Source of the DNA: Phragmites australis
Lineage: Eukaryota; Streptophyta; Magnoliopsida; Poales; Poaceae
Length of the DNA: 64,000 nucleotides
Direction: 5' to 3'
Assembly (NCBI RefSeq): GCF_958298935.1
Contig: NC_084924.1
Location: 21,363,819-21,427,818, forward strand
Part shown: positions 11,126 to 23,868 of the stretch, piece by piece
How positions within the stretch are numbered: position 1 is the first letter of the stretch
Layout: each line of letters opens with the position of its first letter
Translations under genes and position numbers: made by a program
The notes under the pieces: model-generated
What the model saw: only the letters and a program-made list of their open reading frames with translations
Database searches by the model: none
Told to the model about the DNA's origin: nothing

Positions 11126-12094
11126 TCATGAACACGAGTTAAGAGGGGCTACGGAGGGCACCTGGGTTAAAATACTAACCTAGGTTCCAAGAGTTTGGCC
11201 GGTGCTTGTGAGCAAAGACATGACAACATCATTGACTTTGGCGAGCCTCGGCAGCAGCCTTAAACCTCTGCTACATCGACTACATTGAAGCCGCTCCTTG
11301 GGCTACATAGGAAGAAGTACTTTCGACTTCACCAAGCACCAAAGTCCTTAGCGTTCACCAAAGACCCTTTCATCTAGTAGGATGAAGAATAGTTATAAGA
11401 GCATTTAGCTCTAGCAATCATGTAAAGAAAGACCAGCGTGATGTACGTGCTCTTTCTCCATGCCCTTTTTTCCCATTGGGTTTTCAAAATGTAGTTTTTA
11501 GTGAGGTGTACATGTCAACCACAAACCTAGGCCCTTTCCTAGTTGAAGATGCTTGCCCAGCTGTCCCATCAAAGCTCATATCTGAGGGGCTACTATTTAG
11601 GGGAAAGGACTTAGAAGGGAGCCCATGTCGGCAAGCCAAAGGAACCCTTCAGACTCTCAACGCTGCAGGAATGGTTCTAACAGCTAGGACAGCCGAAGCC
11701 TTTGTCAGGCCTTCAGAGCTTGGCTGAAGGGCTCCGGTCGACATCATGAGGGAGTCATTTGAAGGGACATCGAAGGTATTGCAAAGAAGAGACCTTCGGG
11801 AGTCCAAGCGAAGGGTGACCCAAGTCTGACACGAAGACAGAGGAAAGGGTGAAGGCATAGTTGAGGGAGGACTGCTGCTAGTGATCGAAGACCATGAAGG
11901 GAAGATTGTAAATAATCTGGATGTACTCAGGATAGTACTATATTATCTGCAAATATAACGAGAATGTGGCATTTAGAGGGGTAATTTTATAAATTGTACT
12001 AGGGAGCAGTTAGTTACGGCCTACAAATAGGGCGCGAATGTAATTGATAGAAACGAAAGACATGAATGCCATTGAAAGCTTTTCTACTTTGTGA
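11126..12094 (+). repeat. 3' untranslated end and probable LTR of a gypsy element
   Basis: A TTTTTTCCCATTGGGTTTTC stretch (about 11466-11485) is typical of the region before the 3' LTR in grass Tat/Athila elements. GAGGGGCTACTATTTAGGGG at 11585-11604 looks like a purine tract followed by a mutated LTR start (compare 7002-7020). A TATA-like CTACAAATAGGG is at 12021-12032. The LTR would be about 11593-12094 but the ends are not clean, so borders are tentative. Confidence 0.4.
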
Positions 12095-12844
12095 ATGTTC
12101 CCCTCTAGCATTTGGATCACTACGGGGTCCGAAGGCCCTTCAATTTGTTGGCCACGCATGTAGGGGACACATGTAGTGCTTGATGAAGTCCTTGGCAAAA
12201 TCCCAGACCACCAAACTTTGTTCATTCAGCTCCCAGATCCCAACGATGAGGACCCGGGATTCAGTGGTGGGTCTCAGCTCCTCTATCCACAACAGCCTCA
12301 CCAACAGCGCAAGACCTCGATACGGGAGCTCCAGCAAGTCGAGCTGGTAGAAGAACCATTTCATATTCCACCCTAACAAGGAACTCTTAGCGAAGAAGCC
12401 GATGTACTCTACCGACTTCCCTTCTCAAAGACAAAATATGGTGCCGCCGGCAACCGTGCCTGCAAATCCCTTCAGAAGGTAGAAATGCCTAAAGAGATCA
12501 ACGAAAGGGCCCACGCCTAGGTAGGCACCGCACAATTGCTTGAAGATGGTGAGCATGATGATGGAGTTGGGATTGAGATGGATGAACTCAATGCTATAGG
12601 AACTGAGCACTTGGAGGAACAAGCTAGAAGGGAGGAAGCGGAAGCCACATTGGAAGAAATCGATCAAGACAACAGTCCTAGTGGTGTCTGGATTGGGGAT
12701 CATCTCGCTCACCACCAGTGAACAAGAGATCAAGGCGTGCGAGGGAACAACCTCTGAAACATCAGATTTCGGCCATGGTGGGATCACGGTCGGGGCAGCA
12801 TCAGTAGCAAAGGTCTTTGGCCTATCGGTCTTCTTGTGACCCAT
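12095..12844 (-). pseudogene. Antisense-ORF protein N-terminal domain ('putative gypsy type transposon', PF04195-like)
   Basis: The - strand open frame from ATG 12844 to 12425 (139 codons) contains FLQVLSSYSIEFIHLNPNSI and then LCGAYLGVGPFVDLFRHFYL, the pattern of the domain annotated in plants as putative gypsy-type transposon protein. It continues in a different frame down to about 12095 (WNMKWFFYQL and on), so at least one frameshift is present. In Tat-lineage elements this protein is encoded antisense to pol, near the 3' LTR. Its role is unknown. A leftward TATA box lies at 12971-12983. A second, worse copy is at 22905-23683 and a third at 39604-41265. Confidence 0.65.
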
Positions 12845-12970
12845 GGCATCAAAAGGAGGTAGATGTCAAGTTTAGGATTTTTGGAGATGGTTGCATGTGA
12901 GAAGCGTGACAGAAGATGGCTCAAGGAAAACGATGACAGAGGAGGTAAAACATTGTTGGACTACCCTATC

Positions 12971-12983
12971 TCATTTTATACAG
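12971..12983 (-). promoter_or_regulatory. TATA box upstream of antisense ORF
   Basis: On the - strand CTGTATAAAATGA, about 130 bases upstream of ATG 12844. A TATA box holds a similar position before the homologous ORF at 39604. Inferred promoter. Confidence 0.5.
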
Positions 12984-12984
12984 A

Positions 12985-13546
12985 GGCGGTGGCAATCTAG
13001 ATGCCTCTCTAACTAATGTAGTGATGGTTCCTAGTACGACTCGATCCATGTTCTCTAGCTTTAATGTCTCATCACATTTAATGCTCAGAATATCTTTTGA
13101 TGCATGCGTCAGCAATTTGAGCAGTAACTAGAGAAATCAGCGCACTACTCCACCATGCGCGCACAATTTCCAAACATCATCATGATCTCTTGTTAAGTAA
13201 TGATTCTTTTCATGATGACAACACACACAACCACGATATGATGTTATTCCAACCATGTAGCGGCATGTGCTATTAAACCTTATGGTGATTCCAGCCGGTA
13301 GGGGCAAGTCACACACAGGTGGTTGAGCGAGCATTACCCGATTCACACCTCATCCAATCCCTATTACATCAAACCGCACATCACCCGATTTATCACATGA
13401 ACTGATCATAAGAACACCAATAGTTCCAATCTATTACTACAACATATCAACTGTATATGACCAATCCAGATCAAAAACTACGTATATAGGCTCTGATACC
13501 ATTATAGGGGAATAGGTAGATTATGCTAGTTTAAAAAATTCTCTAC
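12985..13546. other. Spacer with initiator-Met PBS-like site
   Basis: No gene. AGGCTCTGATACCA (13488-13501) is the reverse complement of a TGGTATCAGAGCC primer site, pointing to a - strand retroelement fragment. It is 45 bp from the long LTR at 13547, too far to be that LTR's own PBS unless bases were inserted. Confidence 0.4.
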
Positions 13547-16500
13547 TGACACACCCGAATTTAACAGATAAAACTAGATACGGCTTATGTGTGCCCAAGA
13601 TGTTTAACACATATAAGAACATCACATGTGAAGTAACAAAAGCAATACTTTTGGAGAATAAACGTTAAACTCTTACAACAATTTACATATATTATCTTTT
13701 ATGTAGATATCTACAGCGGAACAAAAGCACTAGTGCCCACCAACACCACAGGCAACCGATCGGAAGACATGCGCCTAGAACATCACAAACTCGTCTTGAT
13801 AGTCTTCAATATCTTCACTCACTCAGCAGCACCACAGATGTCGCATGTCATAGGAAAAATAGTAAGTGTGAACACATGACGCGCTCAACCAGTATACAGG
13901 ATAATAATGATATGCATGCTTATATGAAGACAAGTTAATACATGGTATATTTACGTAAATACGAGTAAAGTAAATAGTAATGTAATTGAAAAGAATTAAA
14001 CAATTGTTAAGTGAGTGTAACCCAAATGACCCAATAACTATCACTCAAGGCTACCCACCTTGCAAACTATAACTATCTCATATCACTAGACCGTATTCAT
14101 AACCATACCCATAACATAACTAAAACCAACTAATAACTATCACTCAAGGCTACCCACCTTACAAATAATAACTACCTCATATCACCAGACTGTATCCGTA
14201 ACCATAACTCAAACCAACTAATCATGTGAGGATCTAAGTCTCTCATGACCATGAGCATGACTAATATATCAGATTTTATACTCTGCAGAGGTTGTCCAGC
14301 TTTTCTCATAAGTTAGTGAATTCCATATTGCCGTGTTTGCAAGACAGTTAATACACGCTAGTGGTGTGCCACCAAGAAATCACCATATGACATTTATCAC
14401 TAACCAGAGCCTAATCCAGTATGAATCTACCTACTAGGTTTCACCACGAGGGATTACAGAATTTCCTTCAAACCTAGAAGGACCCTTTTATGCTGACCCG
14501 ACATACACTGGATAGAACTCTAACTAGTATATCACGTCTTACCCATATTAGCCTCTTGGTTGTTGCTCCACGAAGCGGTCGTTTATTAGATCACTTGAGC
14601 AAATACTAAATCAACAACATAACCATGATCATCACCACCAAAACCACTTTGCTCAAGGCCTAAGGTCCCATATTGCTATCTGATTAAAAAATTAACCATC
14701 ATCATTGCATATGTTCATTAATCAATTATAAGACATTTCCCAACATCCAAACAGCATGGCTAAGCGAATCTATCCACAAAAGACACCTAACCGTAAACCA
14801 CCTAGGATTCAAGGGATGATAAAGGAAAATCTAGGTAAACCCTAACATAGGTGACTACCTATCAAATCGACATTGCATGCAATTATATAAAGCAAAAACA
14901 TTTTAAAACATAGGAGCAATATGATCAAGAAGTACACTTGCCTTTTACCCAATACTGCTCAGTGTTGTCGAAACCTTAGTCTTGAAATCCCTCAAATAGA
15001 TCTGAAACGTTGTCGACTAGGGATTCTATCAACAAAAAAAAAATTGAATAAATACCAAATAAACTTCAAATTCCAAAAATAATAGGAATAGAACAATAGA
15101 CTGGGATCTTTGATTGGGCTAGACAAGAAGAACTGAATAAACTAGATTTTGTTCGAAGAAAGATGAAACTATAGGTTTTGGGGTTTCACATGAAATGATA
15201 GAAAAGATTGATTGAAGCATTAAGATTTGTGACCTACAAATCATTTATGACATGTAGATATGGTCAGGACTGCATGCAATTATGACAGCCATAAATTTAC
15301 TAATCAAAATAATATATTTAAGGTGTAGAGAACAAAATGTAAACAAGAGATAACTACTGTAGAGATGTGACAATTGATACTTGAAATTGGCATCGTTGGA
15401 TAGATCATATTTTTAGAAAAATTTGAGAGCAAGAATCATTCAAACTGGAGCTAAAACGAAGAAGTTTTAGCTAAAGCAATTTTAGGGTTAAATCTGAAAA
15501 AGGAAAAGGACTTGTTTTAAGTAAAACAGAAAGATTAGGAGCCTTTTGTAAAACTAGGGGGACCTTTTGTAAATATAGAAAAGTACTAAATTGTAAAAAG
15601 ATAAGGGCTTTTAGGTAAATATAGAAAAGTTCAAGGGCTTAAGTGCAAAAGAGCTATTTTCTAAAATTTTGAATTTTTCCTGTATTAGAATAGATTATTT
15701 AAGGACTGGACAGATGACTTGACTTGGTGATGTGGCGACTGACAAGGACTGACATAGGATGCTAACTAGGCTTTGGTGCTGATTGGGATTAAAGAGTGGC
15801 GGTGTTTGCTTGGTTAGCGAAGAGGTAATTTGATGATCTAATCTGGGCCATCAACTCTAGATCGGATGGCTCACCTGCTTCCTCTTCTCTCGTGCGAACC
15901 AAGCGGCTTCCAAGGCGGTGGCGACTCGTTGGAGATCGATCGGAATCATGTCAACGGCCTCCTACTCCTCTGGTGAGTGACGGAACTCGAATTCTGGCAC
16001 CATGCGAACTCGTTTGGGTGGTCCTGGTCCCTCAGTGTTTAGCGCAAGGGGTGAGCGATGGCACAAGGCGGCTGCAACTTTTGTGCACCATGTATAGGGT
16101 CCTCCAGCTTCGGTTTCGCGTTGGCAGCTTGGGGAAAAGTTTCAGGGTGAGCTAAGGGAGGCCAAGAGGGCATCTATTTATATATGTGAGGCTCAAGGAG
16201 TCTGGGATGGGGTCGACTAGGGTTTCCAATGGCGGTGGGTTTATCCCGAGCTCAATCTCCTGTTGAATCTTGATTTAGTTAGAGATAGGGCTAGTCAAAA
16301 GATAGCGGGGCTCACGGTGACTTGATTTAGCTAGCCTCTAGAGGGTTTACCATTTAGGTGAGGTGCGGACTCGATGAACAACTCGATCTCATGAAGGAGT
16401 CGGACTCTGACTCGAGGTAAGTGATGGCCATGACAGGTGGGCCCCTCCTGATAGTCTCTCGCGAAGAGAAGAGGGGTCAGTGGGGATGCACGTTCGGTAG

Positions 16501-17119
16501 GAGGGAGTGGTAGGCGCGCGGTGAAAGTGGCTGGGCTAGCCTGTGGCCGAGAAGGAGAGAGGCAAGCAGCAGCAGCCGAGCCAAGGCATGACCCAAGTGA
16601 GGAGGGAGTGTGGAGGCTAGCTAGCGCTGGGATTGGGCGGCCGGACTGAGAAGAGTAGGGCACTTTAGGCTAAGGATAGAGAGAGGGCAGGGGCTGGGGT
16701 TTAAGGTTTGAATTACTTGGGAATTTTAGATAAAACAAGAATTACAAATGAAATCAAATAAAAAAGCAACTTTAAGCCTAAAAATTCTAGAAAAATTCTG
16801 GCAAACTTTAAAAACATTTATATACCAAATAAAAATATTTTGAACTTATGAAAACATTTTGGTATTTTGGAAAGAAAATATATTTCAAATGATTCAAATA
16901 AATTCCAAAAGAGCTTGAATAAAATCTAGGAAAATCCAGGGAAAACCAACAACTCAAAACAAAACTTGAATGCCAATTAATCAGCATGAATGCATACAAA
17001 CAAATAATAACCTAATTCAAATTTAATTTTGATTTTAGAAAATAGGATTTTCCTATCCTAATTATTGAGTCTACAATCTAATCTTGAAAATTTTTAGAAT
17101 GCATTCAACCAAGAAACCA
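13547..17119 (-). repeat. Long gypsy LTR, - strand copy
   Basis: Starts TGACACACCC (reverse complement of GGGTGTGTCA) and carries, reversed, the blocks of the copies at 7474 and 33884: the CTCATGACCATGAG region near 14243, and CAATACTGCTCAGTGTTG near 14950. A - strand TATA (ATATATAAATAG) is near 16168-16183. About 3.6 kb, longer than the 2.5-kb copy at 33884, so it includes extra sequence (15020-16690). The right end is cut by the copia LTR at 17120. No coding sequence supported; the G/C-rich open frames at 15892-16663 look like chance. Confidence 0.55.
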
Positions 17120-17641
17120 TGCGAGTAGGGTATCATAGATCGTTACCATAAGACGTGCAGCGCAACGGAAGAAGAGTTGGAGTAGACCGATCCAACGTTG
17201 TGCACGTCAATGTAGAAGGGGCATCTCTCCGACCAGCTCCGTGACCATGAAGCGGAAGTAGTCGATCACATCAACCACCTTGTCAATTACAAAGAGGAAG
17301 TAGTCGATCTCGTCGTAGTGTCCTTGTCACCGATCAACACCGCAAGAACGGCAGCAGTGCCTCCACGGTATCCACACATACTGGGATGAAAAGTCATGAG
17401 CCAGTGTGCTAGCACCATGCCCAACTAGGGTTTCGTAGGGGGTTCGGGAAGAGGTGGCGGCCAGGATTTTGATAGTCGAATCACTACGCGCACAGCCTCT
17501 GCCTCCTCCTCTTATATAGAGCACGCTAATGGGCCTTTAATCACATTAAAGCCTATTGTGACGCTAATGGAGCTTTAATCATATTAAATCTCACTTGCAG
17601 ATCCAATCTACATATACGATCGCCTTTAGGGCATATCACCA
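17120..17641 (-). repeat. 3' LTR of copia element
   Basis: 522 bp from TGCGAG to TATCACCA, i.e. TGGTGATATGCCC...CTCGCA on the - strand. Leftward TATA box (GCTCTATATAAGAGG on the - strand) near 17509-17523. Immediately inside is the purine tract (- strand GTGCAAGTGGGAGATTAC, 17642-17659), a motif familiar from grass copia elements. Confidence 0.75.
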
Positions 17642-17659
17642 GTAATCTCCCACTTGCAC

Positions 17660-18849
17660 TAGAGTCGATCATTCAAGTTTTCAACTCCATCCATTTAAGT
17701 GAGTGACCCGTTAGGTTCATGTGTAAACGGCTGCTGCCCAGAAACCATTTTCTAATTGTAAGTCAATAGTGGTACGTAGCAGGACATATTGACTCCCGAA
17801 TACACAAAAAAGATTATATCGGCTGAACCTTGATATACTCATACACCAATTCCTTTACCATATGATACCAATCAAGCTAAGGCGAGATACGTGCCACCCT
17901 TGTGATAGCTCTACCATTCACTCGATCTTGTTGTGGATTACTATCTTGTGATCAACTCTTTAATCATATTGGCATGGCCATGCACTTTCTTAATCCATCC
18001 ACATCGAGGGGCCCAGATATATCTCTCCAGTTATCTAGGAGGGGCAAATTCTATCTTGATCGCTCACATCCCAAGACATGTTTCATAGCATACCCGAAAG
18101 GTACCTTTATAACTACCCAGTTATTGTGTAGCATTTGGAATATCCTAAGTGTGTTACTTCACATTATGGAAATCAATGACAAAGGATTTTACTGGTATAC
18201 CATTCAAGACTATAAATAATGGCACAATAAATAACATCCCATCTCAAGGGGGGGGGGGGGCAATCCAACACCATGTACTCTAACATTTGTCCAAGTTATT
18301 GATTTGGTATCTCCATATCTATGATCCGTGAAACATGATCATCTGTCAATCAATACGCTAATCTATGAATTATTATTGTCCCACATAATGATATGAGATT
18401 AGGGATCATTTAGAATTATCATCATAATACAACAAAGAGTTTCACAAAAAAGTCACATACTTGTTGATCAATGCAAATGATAATTGTTCAAGGAACCAAA
18501 TAAATCATTATTCAAAAGCACATAAACATAGGCATCTCTCACATGCACAAGACTCAATCATGCAAGTATCTAATACCCATAGAGCTCATGTACACCTCAT
18601 GCTTAGGCTACGAGAGAGGCTTCGTCAACGGATCAGCAATATTCGAATCCGTGTGCACCTTGCATATCTTTATGTCACTGCTATCTATGTTCTCTCAAAT
18701 GAGGTGATAGCACCATAGTATGTGCTTGGACTTCTGGTGTGATGTAGGCTCCTTAGATTATGTAATGGCACCACTATTATCACAATAGAGGTCCATTGGA
18801 CTAGACGCACTGGAGACCACACCCGATTTAGAAACAAATTTTCTGATCC
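17660..18849. other. Copia 3' internal region, no open gene
   Basis: Between the purine tract and RNase H remnant. Contains a G run (18249-18260) and no recognisable domain; probably the untranslated or fully decayed C-terminal part of copia pol. Confidence 0.45.
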
Positions 18850-20090
18850 AAACAACCTCTTTTGCGGCTTCAGGAACTGCTATGTACTCGGCCTATGTCA
18901 TTCAACTGGCAACCATTTTTTGTTTGGAACTCTTCCAACTCACCACACCACCAATAAGGCAAAACACAAATCTAGACTGGGATCTGAGATTGTCCTTGTT
19001 GGTTTGAAAGCTAGCATCAGTGTAACCATTTACAATGAGCTCCTCTTCACCTCCATAGACCAGGAAGATATCCTTAATTCTTCTAGAGTACTCAGGATAT
19101 TCTTAGTTGCTACCCAGTGAGCTTCACCTAGGTTTGATTGGTATCTGCTAGCAACACTCAAAGCATAGGAGACATCCAAGCACGTACAAAGCATGGCATA
19201 CATGATATATCCAATAGTCAAAGCACATGGGATCACACTCATCTTGTCCTCCTCATCAGGTGTTGTGGGATACTAACTCTTGCTAAGACTAATACCATGT
19301 GATATTGGTAGAAAACCTTTCTTGGAATCCTGAATATTGAACCGTTTCAATACCTTGTCAATATACGTACTTTGACTTAATCCAAGATCTATAGATCTTT
19401 ATGCCCAATATGTATGCTGCTACTCCTAGATCTTTCATTGAGAAACTCTTTCACAATGAAGATATGACAGCATCAAGTATTGGAATATTATTACCGATCA
19501 ATAATATGTCATCTAAATGTAAGACCAGAAACACAAGCGCACTCCCACTAGCCTTTTTGTAAACACAAGGTTATTTTTCGTTCTTTATAAAGCCAAATCC
19601 TTTGAATACTTCATCAAAATGAAGGTTCCAGCTCTGAGATGCTTGTTTTAGCCCATAGAAAGACTTTTGAAGCTTACATATCTTTCCAGCATTTTTTGGA
19701 TCGACAAAATCTTTAGGCTGTGTCATGTACACATCCACAATTAGGTTTCCATTAAGGAAAGACATTTTGGCTTTCATTTGTTATATCTCATAGTCGAAAT
19801 TTGCAACAATCGCTAGGAGGATCCGGACTTTAGCATTGCGATGGGAAAAATGTTCATCATCATCAACCCATTGAATTTGCTTCTAACCTTTAACCACCAA
19901 TCGTGCCTTATAGATATTAACATTTCCATCCATGCCTATCTTTTTCTCAAAGACCCATTCAATGGTTTTTACACCATCAGGCGAATCAAGCAAGTTCCAA
20001 ACTTGATTCTCTTGCATGGATTCTAAATCAGATCTCATGGCTCTAAGACATAAATCAGAGTCTGGTCCCACCATTGCTTCTGTATAATTC
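18850..20090 (-). pseudogene. copia reverse transcriptase and RNase H
   Basis: RT N-terminal part at 20074-19883: EWVFEKKIGMDGNVNIYKAR. RT centre at 19777-19571: FLNGNL, then FYGLKQASQSWN. RNase H at 19242-19030: MYAMLCTCLDVSYALSVASRYQ, followed in broken frames by an ASxEAEY-like region. The YVDD region near 19500 is partly recognisable only as nucleotides. At least three frame breaks or stops separate the pieces, so it is non-functional. These motifs are specific to Ty1/copia pol. Confidence 0.8.
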
Positions 20091-20498
20091 TTGGGCTCCC
20101 ACTAACTCTCTTTGAGAGAAACTCTTTCTCCAAAAAGATGCCATACCACTTTGCCTTTTTCCTAGTTATAGAAATAATATCTTTGGTTTCCCTATGATAC
20201 CCCACAAAGAAGCATTTAATTCAGCTTATCAGACATCAAATGTTTTAAAAAAGCCTCACAAGCTCATATCATAAGAAAAGACAATGTGGGACGCTTCCTA
20301 ATCCATATCTCATATGACATCTTCTCTACAGCTTTAGATGGAACCTATTTTTAATGTAAACACAACAGTTTCTAGAGCGTATCCCCAGAAGGATAATGGA
20401 ACATTAGATTTGCTCATCATGGATCAGACCATGTCGAACAAGGTTTGGTTTCTCCTTTCGGATACCCCTTTCCATTGAGGCATTCTTGACGGAGTCCA

Positions 20499-21275
20499 CT
20501 ATAGAACGATTCCATATTTCTTTAGATGATCACCGAACTCATGGCTCAAATATTCACCTCCACGATCTAGTTGTAGAAATTTAATTGTCATGCCCATTTG
20601 ATTTTGTACCTCATTCAGGAACTCCTTGAACTTTCCAAAGGATTTAGACTTGTACCTCATTAAGTAGATGTAACCATATCTACTAAAATTGTCGGTGAAA
20701 GTAATGAAGTACTGAAAACCACCTCTGGTTGTAGAACTCATTAGTCACATACATACATCTGTATGTAAAAGGGCCAACAATTCATTCGCCCTCTCACTTT
20801 GACCAGTGAAAGACGTCTTAGTCATCTTTCCAAGTAAACAAGATTTGTATATATCAAATGATTCGAAATCAAATGAAGCTAGGAGACCATCTTTATGGAG
20901 CTTCTCCATGTGCCTCTCATTTATATGACCCAAGCGACAATGCCAAACATAAGTGGGGTTCAAATCATTAGGCCGAAACCCCTTTGCATTAATGTTATAG
21001 ACATGGACATCCTCTAGATCTAGAATAAAGAGTCCATTTACCAATGGACAACGACCATATAACATGTCATTTAAATAAATTGAACAACACATGTTCTTTA
21101 TGATGACTTCAAAACCACTATCTTCTTCCAAACTTAAAAAAATAATGTTTCTACCAAAGGCCAGAACATAATAACAATTATTTAATTCCAAAACTAATCC
21201 TGAGGGTAATGACAATGTGTAAGTGCCAACAACTAGAGCAACAACATTTGCTCCATAGTTGACATGAATATCCAC
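20499..21275 (-). pseudogene. copia GAG-pre-integrase domain and integrase core
   Basis: 21275-20745 reads through protease-distal sequence into WHCRLGHINERHMEKLH, the pre-integrase zinc finger. Its first Cys appears replaced (IYKSC where relatives have two Cys three apart), so metal binding is doubtful. A stop at 20745 interrupts the junction. 20741-20499 holds the first two integrase core acids in FTDNFSRYGY and QLDRGGEY. The region of the third acid is not legible. Dead by stops and by the finger mutation. Confidence 0.8.
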
Positions 21276-21397
21276 CTTGCTCTTGCAATACTTCTAGTCC
21301 TTAGTCTCTGCAACAATTTACAAGTTTGAATCATTTCACATGTATCAAATACCCATGAATCGTTAGGATGAGTAGCAAGATTAATTTCAATAATATT

Positions 21398-22252
21398 TTA
21401 TACCTGAAGTCGAAGTGTTACTTCCCTTCTTCTTCTTAAGTTCTTCCAAGTATAGCTTGTAGTTCCTCCGCCAATGGCCATACTTATGGCAGTGGTGGCA
21501 AGTATCATTAGCAGTTGGGTCAGCTTTGAACTTTCCAACAGGTTTAGGCTTAGAAATAAGATCTCAACAAAAGTCTTAGCCTTGGCCTTGTACTTTCTCT
21601 TCTTACTATCCTTTTGAACCATCATCACATGACTAGAGCTTTTCTTAATGCTTTTCTCAGTTGTCTTTAGCATCCCATGCAATTCAGCCATGCTTTTCTC
21701 CATGCTATTCATATGAAAGTTTAGAATGAATGGCTCGAAGCTCATTGGGAGCGACTAGAGAATCACATCAGTAGCCAACTCTGAGCTAAGGGAGAAACCA
21801 AGTTTTTCTAGGCTTTCAATGTAACCAAATATCTTGATCAAATGAGGAATGAATAGGCGACCTTTTGTCAACTTACACGCAAACAAGGATTTTGAGGTGT
21901 TAAACCTCTCGGTCTTAGCTTGGTTCTAAAAAATGCCACTGCGTCCCACAATCATATTGTAGGCATTTGTACTCTCATATTTCTTCTGAAGCTTAGAGTT
22001 CATTGTGGCAAGCATGAGACAGCTAACATTAAGTGCATCATTGGTGTGCTTCTCATAAGCATGCTTTCAGCAGTTGTGGCACCCTCTTATGGTTCAAGAG
22101 GATAGGGAACATCTTGAACATATTCCTTTTTCTCTTGCTTGAGAATAATTTTGAAATTACGATACCAATCATAAAGTTTATTCTAAAAAGCTTCTCTTTT
22201 TCAAGAATCAATCGCAAGTTAAAACTGGAAGTGTTACTAACGGTAGCGCCAT
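21398..22252 (-). pseudogene. copia gag
   Basis: A start ATGGCGCTACCG at 22252 begins a gag-like frame broken by stops and frameshifts. Recognisable parts include KLQKKYESTNAYNMI near 21990-21940, FEPFILNFHMN and AELHGMLKTTEKSIKK at 21745-21640, and a damaged zinc knuckle near 21490-21460 (CHHCHKYGHWRRN in an alternative frame). The frame changes just before the knuckle. Forms virus-like-particle capsid in intact relatives; clearly inactive here. Confidence 0.7.
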
Positions 22253-22904
22253 GATCTACAACAGAAAATAAAATGCAAATTTAGCACTAAGCTTACGTGA
22301 ATCTTCTATTTAACAATTTAACAAAAGACTCTCCACCATATGTTTTACAACCGTTTTCCCTCTAACGACATAAGATCCATATTCATCTAAATTCCAGTAA
22401 GCTGTGGTATCACCGACAGAAACCTAGTGATGCGGGTAGGCAATTACTTGCTAATCACATCCCTATGTGCCTCTTGTTTGTTGGGTGGCATTGAATGCCC
22501 CGGCTCCCAACACCATGCCCCAAAGCTCAAAATCTTTTTGATAGCTTTATTAAGTAAGCCAACACTATGCTACAGATGTCCGACATCCATCCTATTTAAT
22601 AAGATAGTTGAAGGTACCCTATTTTGGTAGACCTACCACACAATGATCAAATTTTAGTAGGTGCAGCTATTGGAAGGGCACCAATTACTCTTATATTTTC
22701 TGAGGGAAACTATTCTATCATAATAATTATATCAACCATATATTAAACATGACACGTAGGCCATGAAATTACATACATGCATCACATACATAATAAGGCC
22801 ATACCAGTCACATAATTTTTCACAAGAACATGTTAAGTGTAGAATTGAATTCTATTGTCGCGATGTGAATATGTTATTATAACAATTTATGCGTGTACGC
22901 TATG
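22253..22904. other. copia leader region, no gene
   Basis: AT-rich untranslated leader expected between 5' LTR and gag. No LTR copy or clean primer site is visible at its right end. Confidence 0.45.
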
Positions 22905-23683
22905 CGATGGCGGTCCCTCTAGCCTTCGGATCACTTCGGGGTCCAAAGCCCTCCACTTTCTTGGCCACACAAGTTCCCAATAGGGGACACAGGCGACGCT
23001 TGATGAAGTCCTTGGTGACATCCCAAGCCACCAAGCCCTATTCCTTCAGCTCCTGGATTCAGTGATGAGGGCCTGGGAGACAGTGCTGGGTCTTAGCTCC
23101 TCTATCCATAGCGGCCTCACCAGCAGCACAAGACTCCAATACAGGAGTTCCGACGGGCTGAGCTGGTAGAAGAACCACTTCTTATGCCACCCTGACTAGG
23201 AACTCTTAGTGAGTAAGCTGATGTACTCTGCCGACTTCCCTTCTCGGAGACAAAATCTAGTGCTGCCGACAACCTTGCCCACAAATCCCTTCAGGAGGTA
23301 GAAGTGCTTGAAGAGATCAATGGAAGGGCGCATGCCTAGTTAGGCCTCACACAAGTGGACAAAGATGGTGAGCATGATGATGGAGTTGGGATTGAGATGG
23401 ATGAGCTCGATGCTATAGAAACTGAGCACTTGGAGGAAGAAGCTAGAAGGGAGGAAACAAAAGCCGCATCATAAGAAATCGATAAAGACAACGATCCAGG
23501 TCATGTCTGGACTGGGGATCATCTCACCCACCACCAGTGAGCAGGTGATCAAGGTGCGCGAGGGAATAACCTCAAAAATGTTGAATTTTGGCCATGGTGG
23601 GATTGCGATTAGGGCAGCGCGGTAGCAAAGGTCCCTAGCTTGTTGACTTTCTTGTGACCCATGGCATCAGGAGGAGGCAGATT
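22905..23683 (-). pseudogene. Second copy of antisense-ORF N-terminal domain (PF04195-like)
   Basis: A near-direct repeat of 12095-12844 in nucleotide sequence (for example GATGGTGAGCATGATGATGG at 23367-23386 matches 12544-12563). It shows the same - strand helical domain, broken by more stops and indels. Its start (CCCATGGCATC near 23660) matches the first copy. The 2.8-kb LTR begins 20-25 bases upstream of that start, so the ORF lost its promoter to that insertion. Confidence 0.6.
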
Positions 23684-23868
23684 GCCACACCCTAAAAAAT
23701 CCTAATCTAGGTTATGCGAGCCTAATCCCCATAGTTTTTTTTTTGCACAAATTCTGTCACATCTATTTGTACTTGTGAATGGAAATGGTCTAGGCTAATT
23801 AAATGTATCCTCTAGGCTTTGGAAAAGAAGAAGAGAAGGAGAAAGGGGGAAAAGGAAAAATGGAGACA

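Larger units (their letters stand above)
17120..22890 (-). mobile_element. Ty1/copia element, decayed, - strand
   Basis: On the - strand the order is gag (22252-21398), GAG-pre-integrase and integrase (21275-20499), reverse transcriptase (20090-19571), RNase H (19245-18850), then polypurine tract and 3' LTR (17641-17120). Integrase before RT is diagnostic of Ty1/copia. The right part (22253-22890) is an AT-rich leader. No second LTR is found near 22900, so the 5' LTR was lost or the element is truncated where the antisense-ORF copy begins. Confidence 0.85.

Noticed and set aside
16331..16663. 110-codon - strand frame
   Set aside because: Lies inside the long LTR with Pro/Ser-rich noise and no homolog recognised.
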